A stretch of DNA of 13,006 bases. It comes from JBBSDV01 sp038240335. Its GTDB lineage: Bacteria; Chloroflexota; Dehalococcoidia; DSTF01; JACRBR01. Under the pieces are notes generated by a model, which was not told the DNA's origin, did no database searches, and saw nothing but the letters and a program-made list of their open reading frames with translations. The stretch spans positions 1-13,006 of the forward strand of contig JBBSDV010000090.1 of NCBI GenBank assembly GCA_038240335.1. Direction: 5' to 3'. Position 1 is the first letter of the stretch. Each line of letters begins with the position of its first letter. Position numbers and translations under genes: made by a program. Positions 1-6,870 of this stretch are shown here, piece after piece.

Positions 1-56
1 CGGACAGAGTCCTCCGGGAACCGAACCACAGACCGACCAAATCCCCGACTTACAAA

Positions 57-650
57 CTACGAAAGGAACCGCAGGCGGATCCGCAGCGAGTCGGGGCGCG
101 CTTCATCGACGAAGATCTGTTTGCCGGTGCCGGCGCTGACGCCCTCGGCGATGACGGATGCCGTCATCGGCTGGCTGAGGACGAGCTGGATCGTCGCTTC
201 GTCGTCCTGGTAACGTCGAACGGCCGCCGACTGCACCTGCGGCAGCCGGACGAGCGCGCGCTGCAGCTCCATCAGCCCCTGGAATCCCGGCACCGCCGCG
301 ATCGTCACGTCGATACCCTCGCCGCCCGGAGCGAACGACGGCTCCATCTCGGGCAGCTGTGGCTTGGCTGGTTCTGGCGCGGGCACCGCCGCGTGCGACT
401 CTGCGAGCGCGGCGACGGCGTCTGTCAGCGCAGCGATCCGATCCACGAGCGACGCGGTGTGCTCAACGAGGCGCGTCAGCACGTCGCTGAACCCTTCGAG
501 CGCCTCGACGACGACGGGTGAGACCTGCTGGCCGCGCGCGTCGCGCTCGCTGCCGAGGATCACCTCGGCCTCCATCAGCGCCTGGGCAATGATCTGCGCC
601 GCCCGGTCGATGCCGCCGGGGTCCTGGTTCGCGGGGGTGTCGGTCGTCAT
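57..650 (-). CDS. Hypothetical protein with central coiled coil and C-terminal alpha/beta domain
   Basis: A 197-residue soluble protein with no signal peptide or membrane segment. Residues about 48-88 are a run of Leu/Val/Ala heptads that should form a coiled coil. Residues 89-110 are a Pro/Glu-rich linker. The last 85 residues alternate beta-like and helical stretches (IDVTIAAVPGF, then LMELQRALVRLPQVQSAAV, then ATIQLVLS, ending SLRIRLRFL). This pattern resembles small ferredoxin-like sensory or adaptor domains, but I cannot name a family. The ATG at 650 has a GAGG four bases upstream. It lies downstream of meaB on the same strand, 235 bases away and so probably with its own promoter. Coding status is secure from length and codon bias; function is unknown. 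A link to signalling or DNA-segregation adaptors would be a guess. Confidence 0.75.
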   Translation of the reverse strand: MTTDTPANQDPGGIDRAAQIIAQALMEAEVILGSERDARGQQVSPVVVEALEGFSDVLTRLVEHTASLVDRIAALTDAVAALAESHAAVPAPEPAKPQLPEMEPSFAPGGEGIDVTIAAVPGFQGLMELQRALVRLPQVQSAAVRRYQDDEATIQLVLSQPMTASVIAEGVSAGTGKQIFVDEARPDSLRIRLRFLS

Positions 651-820
651 ACGTCCTCGTTCGGATCAGCCACAACCACAGATCGACACGCATCCTGCGA
701 ATTTGGCCGTCGGAGCGCCGTGGCCCTCAGTTCCGAGCAGCGACGACGCACGCATGACGATGCGGCGCGCGCGGCTTCGGGACACTGATGTATCGGCGCG
801 GGGAGGCGGAATCCGAAGCA

Positions 821-826
821 AGTATA
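821..826 (-). promoter_or_regulatory. Candidate -10 box (TATACT) upstream of the coiled-coil gene
   Basis: The minus strand reads CGCTATACTTGC here, nearly identical to the -10 boxes in front of the mutase subunit gene and the DUF3105 gene. No good -35 is visible at 16-18 bases. Transcription from here would start near 814 and give the gene ending at 57 an untranslated leader of about 160 bases. That is unlike the other two copies, which sit right at start codons. Supported by motif match only. Confidence 0.4.
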
Positions 827-885
827 GCGGGTGCCTGCACCACCTTTTGGTCGTGGAGACCGCCGCGTGAAGCTGCTGCTTGACG

Positions 886-1821
886 CTATTCGTTGATCAG
901 CGCGTCGGCGGCGCTATGCGGATCAAGCGCGCGCTTCGAGACCCGCTCGACGAGATCGTCCAGCCGGCCGTCGCTGGTGTGGGCAGCGACGACGCGCTCG
1001 ATCAGCCGCTGGCGGGCGAGCGTCAGCACCTGGTGGCGCGCCTGCTCGCGGCGGTGGGCATCGCGCACCTCCGACTTCTCGAGATACGCGCGGTGTTCGG
1101 CGAGCGCGTCGGCGAGGGCCTCGATGCCCTCGTTCATGCTGCCGGCGGTCTTCAGGATGGGCGTCTTGCGCGCGCTCGTCGATGAATCGACGATCGAGGC
1201 GAGCTGGCGGGCGAAGAGGTCGGCGTTCGGGAGGTCGCACTTGTTGACGACGAGGATGTCGGCGATCTCCATGATGCCGGCCTTCATCGCCTGCACGTCG
1301 TCGCCGGCGCCCGGCGTGAGGACGACGACCGTTGTGTCGGCCATCGCCGCCACTTCGACCTCGTCCTGCCCCGCGCCGACGGTCTCGATCAGCACGACGT
1401 CGTGGCCGAACGCATCGAGCGCCGTGACGACGCCGGCCGTCGACGGCGCGACGCCGCCGAGGTTGCCGCGCGTCGCCATGCTGCGGACGTAGACGCCGGG
1501 GTCGGAGGTGAGGTCTTGCATGCGGATCCGGTCGCCCAACAGCGCACCCTGGCTGAAGGGGCTCGTCGGGTCGATGGCCACGATGCCGAGTGTCATGCCG
1601 CGCCGCCGTAGCTCTCGCGCCAACGCGCCCGAGAGCGTGCTCTTGCCGGCGCCCGCGGAGCCTGTAAGGCCGATCGTGTGGGCGCGACCCGAGCGCGGGT
1701 AGAGCTGCGCTAGCGCGCGGCGGCCCTCCGGCGTGGCGTTCTCGATCACGGTGAGCAGGCGCGAGAGCGCGCGCCGGTTGCCGGCGAGGAGCCGCTCGAC
1801 GAGTGCTTCGACGGTCGGCAT
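886..1821 (-). CDS. meaB: Methylmalonyl-CoA mutase-associated GTPase MeaB (ArgK/YgfD family)
   Basis: A 311-residue cytoplasmic P-loop GTPase of the SIMIBI class, normal length for MeaB. It couples GTP hydrolysis to loading, off-loading and protection of the adenosylcobalamin cofactor of methylmalonyl-CoA mutase (family knowledge). Visible motifs: P-loop GSAGAGKST at residues 54-62; AIDPTSPFSQGALLGDR at 82-98, typical of MeaB; the switch region IETVGAGQDE at 145-154; and the guanine-specificity motif NKCD at 193-196. The C-terminal third is helical, as in the family dimerisation region. The start codon lies 3 bases after the stop of the cobalamin-binding subunit gene, with no Shine-Dalgarno sequence visible, so translational coupling is likely. 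The two genes form an operon, which supports the mutase role over the old 'arginine kinase' label. Confidence 0.96.
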   Translation of the reverse strand: MPTVEALVERLLAGNRRALSRLLTVIENATPEGRRALAQLYPRSGRAHTIGLTGSAGAGKSTLSGALARELRRRGMTLGIVAIDPTSPFSQGALLGDRIRMQDLTSDPGVYVRSMATRGNLGGVAPSTAGVVTALDAFGHDVVLIETVGAGQDEVEVAAMADTTVVVLTPGAGDDVQAMKAGIMEIADILVVNKCDLPNADLFARQLASIVDSSTSARKTPILKTAGSMNEGIEALADALAEHRAYLEKSEVRDAHRREQARHQVLTLARQRLIERVVAAHTSDGRLDDLVERVSKRALDPHSAADALINE

Positions 1822-1824
1822 GGG

Positions 1825-2247
1825 CTATGTGGCGCGAGCCGGGCGGGTGGCCGCCCAGTCGCGGACGAACTTGATCACATCTTCCGTCGACGTGCCGGGC
1901 CCGAAGATTGCCTGGAATCCCGCCTGCTTGAGCGGCTCGATGTCGGCGTCGGGGATGATGCCGCCGGCGAACAGGAGCACCTCGTCGCGGCCGATCTCGC
2001 GGTCTTCGAGCGCCTTGACGACGCGCGGGAACAGCTCCATGTGTGCGCCCGAAAGGATGCTCAGCCCGATCACGTCGACATCTTCCTGCAGCGCCGCCTC
2101 CGCGATCATCTCCGGCGTCTGGCGGATGCCGGTGTAGATGACCTCCATGCCGGCGTCCCGCAGCGCCCGCGCGACGACCTTCGCCCCCCGGTCGTGCCCA
2201 TCGAGCCCCGGCTTCGCAATCAGCACCCGGATCTTCTCATCTGCCAT
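1825..2247 (-). CDS. Methylmalonyl-CoA mutase small subunit: cobalamin-binding domain protein
   Basis: A 140-residue stand-alone B12-binding domain, equivalent to the C-terminal Rossmann-like domain of methylmalonyl-CoA mutase (McmA2/MutB C-terminus). It supplies adenosylcobalamin to the catalytic TIM-barrel subunit that interconverts succinyl-CoA and methylmalonyl-CoA. The DxHxxG motif (DGHDRG, residues 16-21) provides His18 as the lower cobalt ligand. GLSILSGAH at 61-69 and FAGGIIPD at 93-100 match the other cobalamin-contact loops. The length is right for the split form found in archaea and many Chloroflexota and Actinobacteria. It is first in an operon with meaB. The large catalytic subunit is not in this window. 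A related acyl-CoA mutase partner (isobutyryl- or ethylmalonyl-CoA) cannot be excluded from this domain alone. Confidence 0.93.
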   Translation of the reverse strand: MADEKIRVLIAKPGLDGHDRGAKVVARALRDAGMEVIYTGIRQTPEMIAEAALQEDVDVIGLSILSGAHMELFPRVVKALEDREIGRDEVLLFAGGIIPDADIEPLKQAGFQAIFGPGTSTEDVIKFVRDWAATRPARAT

Positions 2248-2257
2248 AACGAAGGTG

Positions 2258-2286
2258 AGTATAGGTGGCGAGCGGGTGTAGGTAAA
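2258..2286 (-). promoter_or_regulatory. Promoter of the mutase subunit-meaB operon
   Basis: On the minus strand TTTACC (-35, positions 2286-2281) and TATACT (-10, positions 2263-2258) are separated by exactly 17 bases, a good sigma-70-type match. The -10 box ends 10 bases before the ATG at 2247. The predicted transcript therefore begins about 4 bases before the start codon and has no room for a ribosome binding site: an essentially leaderless mRNA. Confidence 0.7.
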
Positions 2287-2368
2287 CGATTCTGCAGGCG
2301 CGTCGTCAATTCGCGCGGCGCGAGCTTAACTCCAACAACTCCGAGCTTCCGCCCCGACTCGCATCCCC

Positions 2369-3556
2369 TCAATCCCAGCGCAGCAGCAGCTGGTACATGC
2401 GGAACAACAGGCGCGTGCTGTCGATGGCGATGATGTCGGGGTCCTGGTTGAGTTTGGGCTCGACGTGCTCGAAGAGACGCAGCTCGTCGAAGTGGGTGCG
2501 CGGGCGATTGCCGACCGCATCCTTCAGGCGCCGCGACTCGGTGTAGGGGACAAACGGGTCGGCGCGGTCGTGGATGATGAAGAGCTCGGCCTTCACGTTC
2601 GCGATGCTTGTCTCGGGCGAGAGATATCTGAGTTGGGCGACGGCGTCGGGCGGCAGTTTCGTGATCAGGCCATCTACCGCGTTCGGGTCGCGATTCGCGA
2701 GGAAGTTGTACGAGTTGCGAGCGACGGCGCCGAAGGTGGCGATCTCCGCCGGCGTTGCGGGCTCGTCGTCGACGAACATGCGCGTGAGCAGCTCGCGGTC
2801 GTGGGGGTCGGCGAGATAGTCGATCAGCTGGCTGGCGACGACGTGCTCTGCGTGGATGCGCGGCACCCAGGCTTCGTCGACGCTCTCGTACTCGATGTGC
2901 TGCGTCGCCACCGCACCGAACGTCGAGAGCGCGTCGAAGTAGCCGCCGAACGAGACGACGTGGTCCACGTCGTCCGCGATCCGCGGATCCGCAGCCGCGA
3001 CGAGGGCGATCGAGCCGCCGACGCTGGCGCCGAAGAAGCCGACGCGCTTCGGATCGACCTGCGGCAGCTGCTGCACGTACTGAAACTCGGCGACCAGCGC
3101 ATCGATCTCCTCGGGCGCGATCTGGAGGTCGTCGAGCCTGTCGCTGAAGGGCACGAGCATGACGACGCCGGCACGCGAGGCATCCTCCGCGATGCGCACG
3201 AGGCGCGGATCATCGAGCCGCAGCGGCGGCGCCCCCATCGAGAAGACGACGCCGCTGTGCTGCTTGCCGTCGGCGGGAATGTAGAGGTCGGCATCGATCG
3301 AGCGCGGCCCGTTGCGGCTCTGGTAGTCGATCGTGACGCGCTCGCGCGATGGCGCCTGCGAGATCAGGTCGACCGGCCGAACGGGCAGCGGCAGCACGAC
3401 GATCATGTCGGGCAGGTACAGCGCCGCGGCGACGGCGACGCGCCCATGGCGGTTTGTGCTCAGCAGCAGCGGCAGGCCGATCAGCACCGCGACGGCGGCG
3501 AGCAGCGGCCAGGCGCGGACAAACAAGCGACGCAATCTGTGGGTGGGGAAACTCAT
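2369..3556 (-). CDS. Membrane-anchored alpha/beta hydrolase (dienelactone-hydrolase/prolyl-oligopeptidase-like)
   Basis: A 395-residue protein with an N-terminal membrane anchor (basic start RLRRLFVRAW, then a hydrophobic segment at about 13-33) followed by an alpha/beta-hydrolase fold. The nucleophile elbow GASVG at 176-180 gives Ser178. The probable acid is Asp333 in HDRADPFVP (329-337) and the probable base is His364 in LFEHVEP. The strand before the elbow (PKRVGFFGASVGGSIAL) is typical of the superfamily. About 100 residues between the nucleophile and the acid form a helical cap that may set substrate choice. The anchor suggests the catalytic domain lies on the outer face of the membrane. 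The substrate is unknown; esterase or peptidase activity is possible. It diverges from the DUF3105 gene. No rho-independent terminator is visible downstream. Confidence 0.85.
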   Translation of the reverse strand: MSFPTHRLRRLFVRAWPLLAAVAVLIGLPLLLSTNRHGRVAVAAALYLPDMIVVLPLPVRPVDLISQAPSRERVTIDYQSRNGPRSIDADLYIPADGKQHSGVVFSMGAPPLRLDDPRLVRIAEDASRAGVVMLVPFSDRLDDLQIAPEEIDALVAEFQYVQQLPQVDPKRVGFFGASVGGSIALVAAADPRIADDVDHVVSFGGYFDALSTFGAVATQHIEYESVDEAWVPRIHAEHVVASQLIDYLADPHDRELLTRMFVDDEPATPAEIATFGAVARNSYNFLANRDPNAVDGLITKLPPDAVAQLRYLSPETSIANVKAELFIIHDRADPFVPYTESRRLKDAVGNRPRTHFDELRLFEHVEPKLNQDPDIIAIDSTRLLFRMYQLLLRWD

Positions 3557-3565
3557 TCGCGCTTG

Positions 3566-3571
3566 AGTCTA
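3566..3571 (-). promoter_or_regulatory. Candidate -10 box (TAGACT) for the hydrolase gene
   Basis: The minus strand carries TAGACT ending 9 bases before the ATG at 3556, so transcription would begin 2-3 bases before the start codon. No convincing -35 is seen at 16-18 bases. The box faces away from the TATACT of the divergent DUF3105 gene, about 35 bases off. Confidence 0.45.
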
Positions 3572-3605
3572 CGCCGCTGCAGGCCGCCGACACAGCCGCC
3601 GTCGC

Positions 3606-3611
3606 TATACT
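3606..3611 (+). promoter_or_regulatory. Candidate -10 box (TATACT) for the DUF3105 gene, leaderless
   Basis: TATACTCAC begins at 3606 and its -10 core ends 7 bases before the ATG at 3619, so the predicted first transcribed base is at or next to the A of the ATG. The nine bases TATACTCAC are identical to those at the mutase-subunit promoter. The -35 region is GC-rich and poor. Confidence 0.55.
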
Positions 3612-3618
3612 CACGTCG

Positions 3619-4377
3619 ATGCGAGTACTGCGCGTCCTCCCGGAAGTCGCGATGTGGGCGCTGATCGTGGCGACCGCGGTCCTCGATCTCGCTGTGTACA
3701 CGCACGTCGTGCGCGGCGAGAACGCGAGTTCGCACGTGCGCATCCCGGCGACGAACAGCGGCGGCACGCCGATCAACGGCGGCGCGCAGCCCGAGGCGAC
3801 AGTGAGCGTCGCGGATCGCGCGGAGCTGACCGACAGCGACAGCCTGCCGGGCCGCTTCGTGCCGCCGCAGGGGCGTCAGCACACCGCCAACTACCCGCTC
3901 CGCCAGCACGTCCCCTTCTGCTCCGATGGCGGCGTCTCGAACGAGTGCTATGCGTCGAACCCGCCGACGTCGGGTTTGCATCTGCCGGTGCAGCGCAATG
4001 TGTCGCTTCCGGACAATCATCGGATCAACGTGCCGCCGGATCCCGGCGTGTACGACTTCGTGATCCCGCGAGAGGCGATCCCGCACATCGAGGAGCATGC
4101 GGGCGTGTACGTGGGCTATCGCTGCACCTCGGATGACTGTAACAGCGTGATCGACCGGCTCAAGAATCTCGTCACGCAGGAGATCTCGCTCGGCGCGCGC
4201 GTCGTGCTCTCGCCCGACGACGATCTCGATAGCAATACGATCGGCGTCGTCTCGTGGACGCGCATCGACAGCTTCGATGCCTCGGCGTACGACGATGACC
4301 GCGTCCGCACCTTCATCAAGGCGCACAGCTGCCGCTTCGACCCCGAGAGCTTCTGCAAGGTACCTGCGATCAACTAG
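3619..4377 (+). CDS. DUF3105 family membrane-anchored protein
   Basis: The predicted product is 252 residues. The N-terminus (MRVLRVLPEVAMWALIVATA) is a single signal-anchor segment at about 8-29; the rest should be extracytoplasmic. DUF3105 signatures: SNPPTSGLHL at 113-122 (family: PPTSGPHY); HIEEHAGVYVGYRC at 156-169 (family: LEHGGV); and the terminal block VVLSPDDDLDSNTIGVVSWT (195-214) followed by a charged Fxxxh helix and a PES motif. The domain has no settled function. Six cysteines (101, 110, 169, 174, 238, 246) lie in the exported part, which suggests disulfides. The open frame extends upstream, but that part is antisense to the hydrolase gene. I place the start at 3619 because of the adjacent -10 box and the clean membrane anchor. 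Confidence 0.85.
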   Translation: MRVLRVLPEVAMWALIVATAVLDLAVYTHVVRGENASSHVRIPATNSGGTPINGGAQPEATVSVADRAELTDSDSLPGRFVPPQGRQHTANYPLRQHVPFCSDGGVSNECYASNPPTSGLHLPVQRNVSLPDNHRINVPPDPGVYDFVIPREAIPHIEEHAGVYVGYRCTSDDCNSVIDRLKNLVTQEISLGARVVLSPDDDLDSNTIGVVSWTRIDSFDASAYDDDRVRTFIKAHSCRFDPESFCKVPAIN

Positions 4378-4739
4378 GCTAGCGCTTCATGACGGTCGCT
4401 CTGAAGGAGGCTAGTTAGCGGCCCGGCGGGCACCCGTCTGGGTCGCGGAGCGACGCGGCTAAGCGGAGTGCGGTGACGCTGACGACCGCGGGGTTCGAGG
4501 CTTGGTGCGCGAAGTATGATTGCCCATCGATACGACATAACGAACTCGCACAGCGGCATTACTGCGAGCTATCATTGCAACAGATCTGTGATCTCGCGAC
4601 GAGTGGCAGATCAGTCTCGCATTACGGCGCTCGTTATACGCTGAAGCATCGGCCTCTCGGATTACTCCACGATCAGGCCGGCACGACTAGCTACATCGAG
4701 TCAAATCTGCGAGACGCGTTCCCCCGGGAGGGTAGCGGC
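4378..4739. other. Non-coding stretch of 362 bases between the DUF3105 gene and a small orphan gene
   Basis: I see no gene here. Positions about 4500-4730 are less GC-rich than the surroundings. The frame that stays open through them uses many A/T-ending codons (ATA, TTA, CTA, AGA, TCA), unlike the neighbours. It contains an isolated Shine-Dalgarno-like AAGGAGG at 4404-4410 with no start codon in range, a short hairpin at 4442-4454 (GTCGC-GGA-GCGAC), the inverted repeat AGATC-TGT-GATCT at 4582-4594 with another AGATC at 4608, and a weak -10-like TATACG at 4635-4640. It may be the control region of the gene at 4740, or a relic. Confidence 0.5.
4726..4732 (+). promoter_or_regulatory. Ribosome binding site for the gene at 4740
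   Basis: GGGAGGG lies 7 bases before the ATG at 4740. It is the best ribosome binding site in this frame and decides the start over any upstream GTG. Confidence 0.6.
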
Positions 4740-5105
4740 ATGGATGCACGCGAAACGACGATCAACAACGCCGATCTCTGGGCCCGATTCCTGACAGACC
4801 AATGGACGGCCTGGCTCGATCCGTTCGGGCTCGGCAGCCGCCGTGTCGAGACTGATCCGACGCGCGTCATCGCCGAGACGGCAGCGGCAAACGTCGCGTC
4901 GTTCGTCGGCCTCCTCGTGAAGCAGCCCATCGAGCGCATGTACGAATCGAACGCCCCCGACGTGACGCGCTTCGTGCAGGAGACATCTACCGCTTGCGGC
5001 GCCGTCGAGATCCCGCCGGAGTTCGCGCGCGGATCCAGCGCGGGCGTCGAGGATCGACGCGCGGTGCCGGAGCGCGTGCCGGACTTACTGATCGCTACGC
5101 ACTGA
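4740..5105 (+). CDS. Hypothetical protein, 121 residues
   Basis: I do not recognise this protein. It is predicted soluble and mostly helical. It has a tryptophan-rich N-terminal helix (ADLWARFLTDQWTAWLDPFG, residues 11-30), an Ala/Val-rich amphipathic helix at about 40-66, and a charged, less ordered tail after residue 95. Codon use becomes strongly GC-ending from 4740 onward, which marks it as coding, whereas the same open frame before that point is not. It converges with the sorbosone-dehydrogenase-like gene, with only 22 bases between the two stops. A phasin-like or other helical binding role is possible but unsupported. Confidence 0.6.
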   Translation: MDARETTINNADLWARFLTDQWTAWLDPFGLGSRRVETDPTRVIAETAAANVASFVGLLVKQPIERMYESNAPDVTRFVQETSTACGAVEIPPEFARGSSAGVEDRRAVPERVPDLLIATH

Positions 5106-5108
5106 TCG

Positions 5109-5138
5109 CGCAGCACCATGCTACCGTTCACTGCTGCG
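5109..5138. terminator. Weak convergent hairpin at the meeting of two gene ends
   Basis: CGCAGCA (5109-5115) and TGCTGCG (5132-5138) form a 7-bp stem around a 16-base loop. It spans the 22-base gap between the converging stops and the last codons of the minus-strand gene. There is no T-run on either side, so intrinsic termination is doubtful. Confidence 0.25.
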
Positions 5139-6342
5139 GTACGGCCTCGACATGCCAGATCCCCTTCTCGTTTGAGAAGAAGATACTGCCGTGTCCGGGC
5201 GCCGCGACGACGCGCAGCGAGCAGCCATCAATGATGTCCGTTGCCGGCGGCGACGCGTCGTCCAGTGCGACGAGCGTCATCTTGCGCGAGACGTAGCCAC
5301 AGACGAACGCATGGTTGCCGCTCGACCACTCACCGAAGCCGTCCGGCACGACGGCGAGCCCTGAGGGCGCGATGGTTTGCTGGAAGACGCGCACCGGAAC
5401 GACCTCGCCGGCGCGGGGACCACTGTCCAACGGCGGCCACCCGTAGTTCGCGCCGGCGACGAGGCGATTGATCGCGTCGTTGCCCGTATCGCCGTCGTCG
5501 GCGCCGAGCATCGCGCCGCTAGCTGTCCAGTCGAAGGCGAACGTATTGCGGATGCCGTACGCCCAGACGCGCGGGTCGGCATCGCTGCGACCGGCGAACG
5601 GATTGCCGGGCGCCGGCGCGCCATCGGTCGTGATGCGCAGAATCTTCCCGAACGGTGACGCGAGCGATTGCGACTCGCCAAAGTCGTGATTATCGCCGAT
5701 GTCGACGTACAGCAGGCTGTCCGGGCCGAAGCCAACGCTGCCGGCGTTGTGGATGCCGGTCGACGGCACCTCGAGCAGCGTCACCGGATCGGCGAGTCCG
5801 CCGTCATCGGCGATCGAGAGGCGAACCACGCGGCTGACGGATGCTTCGCCGCCGTCCTGCGCCGTGTCCGCCGGATCGCCCTTCGGGACGGAGATGTAAG
5901 CGACGAGATAGCGGCCGTCGCGGGAGATAGTGATGCTCTCGAGGCCGCTTTCGCCGCCGGCCGAGACCGCGAAGTCCCAGCGCTGCTTTCCGAGCGAGAA
6001 GATGCGTCCAGACGTCAGCTCGCCGTACCAGAGACGGCCGTCGCTGTGAGGATCGGACCCCCCGCACGTGCCTTCGCATGCCGGACTAAAGGCGAACGCC
6101 GCCGGTACGTCCGCCGCAACGACGCGCGAGATTCGCAGCGAGATGCCGCTCGGCGATGCGAGGATCTTCGGCGCATCGCCGGTCCCGCTGCCGCCGCCAC
6201 AGGCCATCGCGGCGAGGGCGACCGCCAGCGCGATCGCTGTGAGGCGGGCGGGACGGACCAATGCGGCACGTCGTCGCGCGCGTTCACGCGATTCCAGGGA
6301 GCCCCTCGAGACAGCGCAGCGCGCGTTGAGGAAGCTCGGCAC
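5128..6342 (-). CDS. Glucose/sorbosone dehydrogenase-like beta-propeller lipoprotein
   Basis: Up to 404 residues from a GTG start 5 bases after the preceding stop. The lipoprotein signal is clear: a hydrophobic run (TAIALAVALAAMAC) ends in a lipobox with Cys48. An in-frame TTG at 6261 would give a more typical 20-residue signal peptide (MVRPARLTAIALAVALAAMA), so the true start may be there. The body matches the PQQ-type glucose/sorbosone dehydrogenase propeller: HNAGSVGFGPDSLLYVDIGD at 198-217 (candidate catalytic His198), PFGKILRI at 230-237, YGIRNTFAFDW at 262-272, NYGWP at 299-303. In characterised relatives such proteins oxidise sugars with bound PQQ outside the cytoplasm. Many homologues have other or unknown substrates, so the reaction is uncertain. 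It is the last gene of the six-gene operon. Confidence 0.85.
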   Translation of the reverse strand: MPSFLNARCAVSRGSLESRERARRRAALVRPARLTAIALAVALAAMACGGGSGTGDAPKILASPSGISLRISRVVAADVPAAFAFSPACEGTCGGSDPHSDGRLWYGELTSGRIFSLGKQRWDFAVSAGGESGLESITISRDGRYLVAYISVPKGDPADTAQDGGEASVSRVVRLSIADDGGLADPVTLLEVPSTGIHNAGSVGFGPDSLLYVDIGDNHDFGESQSLASPFGKILRITTDGAPAPGNPFAGRSDADPRVWAYGIRNTFAFDWTASGAMLGADDGDTGNDAINRLVAGANYGWPPLDSGPRAGEVVPVRVFQQTIAPSGLAVVPDGFGEWSSGNHAFVCGYVSRKMTLVALDDASPPATDIIDGCSLRVVAAPGHGSIFFSNEKGIWHVEAVPQQ

Positions 6343-6347
6343 CGACG

Positions 6348-6566
6348 TTAGTTGAGGAGCTTGACGAGGATGAGCCAGACGATGATGAAGGTGCCGAGGC
6401 CACCGAGGATGACGCTGAGCGCGATACCCGCCCCGAGAATCGCCGATCCGAGAGGACGTCCGGCGGCGATCAGTTCGACGCTGTCGGCCTGCCGCTCGAT
6501 CTCGGCCCCCGCGCCGTCCATCGCGTCGAAGATCGGCGCCGCGGGGCCGGTGTTCTTCCCGTTCAT
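6348..6566 (-). CDS. Small single-pass membrane protein, 72 residues
   Basis: Not recognised by family. The N-terminal 38 residues are soluble (MNGKNTGPAAPIFDAMDGAG, then an acidic helix). One glycine-rich membrane segment at about 43-69 (SAILGAGIALSVILGGLGTF, then IIVWLILV) carries closely spaced glycines that often pack helices together. The ATG overlaps the stop of the preceding membrane-protein gene as ATGA, and the gene ends 5 bases before the dehydrogenase-like lipoprotein. The start at 6566 is chosen for this overlap; a longer upstream reading would run inside the previous gene. It is probably a small subunit or assembly factor of a membrane complex encoded by the operon. Confidence 0.75.
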   Translation of the reverse strand: MNGKNTGPAAPIFDAMDGAGAEIERQADSVELIAAGRPLGSAILGAGIALSVILGGLGTFIIVWLILVKLLN

Positions 6567-6868
6567 GCGTTCATCTCCGATGCCGCAACGGCGTCCGCGC
6601 CCTTGCCGAGGACGTAGCCGATCGTCGAGAACAGGCCGAGCACCGACAGCGCCCAGAGCCACACCGCCACCAGCACCTTGTACGTCGAGCCCTCGGCGCG
6701 CAGCAGGATGACCGAGACGGCGACGAGGATGATGACGGCGACGAGCGCGCCGAACAGCATGCCGGCCATTGCGTACTGATGTGACTGGGGCGGAGATGAG
6801 CCAGCCGTGCGCACGGCGACGGCGTCATCGGCGGAACCGGGTGGCATCGCCCCGGATGATTGTGCCAT
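6563..6868 (-). CDS. Small two-pass membrane protein, 101 residues
   Basis: Not recognised by family. A polar, Ser/Ala/Gly-rich N-terminus of about 30 residues is followed by two membrane segments, about 33-56 (MAGMLFGALVAVIILVAVSV) and 64-87 (KVLVAVWLWALSVLGLFSTI), forming a hairpin. There are no cysteines or obvious haem-ligating histidines in the membrane. The ATG lies 2 bases after the stop of the radical SAM gene, with a GGAG nine bases upstream inside that gene. An alternative ATG 18 bases earlier also has coupling potential. Its 3' end overlaps the next gene by ATGA. Confidence 0.75.
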   Translation of the reverse strand: MAQSSGAMPPGSADDAVAVRTAGSSPPQSHQYAMAGMLFGALVAVIILVAVSVILLRAEGSTYKVLVAVWLWALSVLGLFSTIGYVLGKGADAVAASEMNA

Positions 6869-6870
6869 CG

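Noticed and set aside
463..693. Minus-strand frame starting MRVDLWLWLIRTR, resembling the start of S4/Hsp15 RNA-binding proteins
   Set aside because: The resemblance covers about a dozen residues only. The frame then becomes Arg/Gly/Pro-rich within the out-of-frame coiled-coil gene. Probably chance.
2465..3664. A 399-residue open frame on the plus strand opposite the hydrolase gene
   Set aside because: It is antisense to a well-supported alpha/beta hydrolase with catalytic motifs. The product is an Arg/Asp/Val-rich low-complexity sequence typical of GC-rich shadow frames.
4404..4410. Perfect Shine-Dalgarno-like AAGGAGG after the DUF3105 gene
   Set aside because: No ATG, GTG or TTG follows at usable distance, so there is no gene to attach it to.
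4488..4510. GGTTCGAGG resembling a tRNA T-loop
   Set aside because: Flanking bases do not form the T-stem, and no acceptor or anticodon arm can be drawn upstream.
4473..4739. N-terminal extension of the orphan gene from a GTG at 4473
   Set aside because: Codon use is unlike coding DNA here, the GTG lacks a ribosome site, and a strong site precedes the ATG at 4740.
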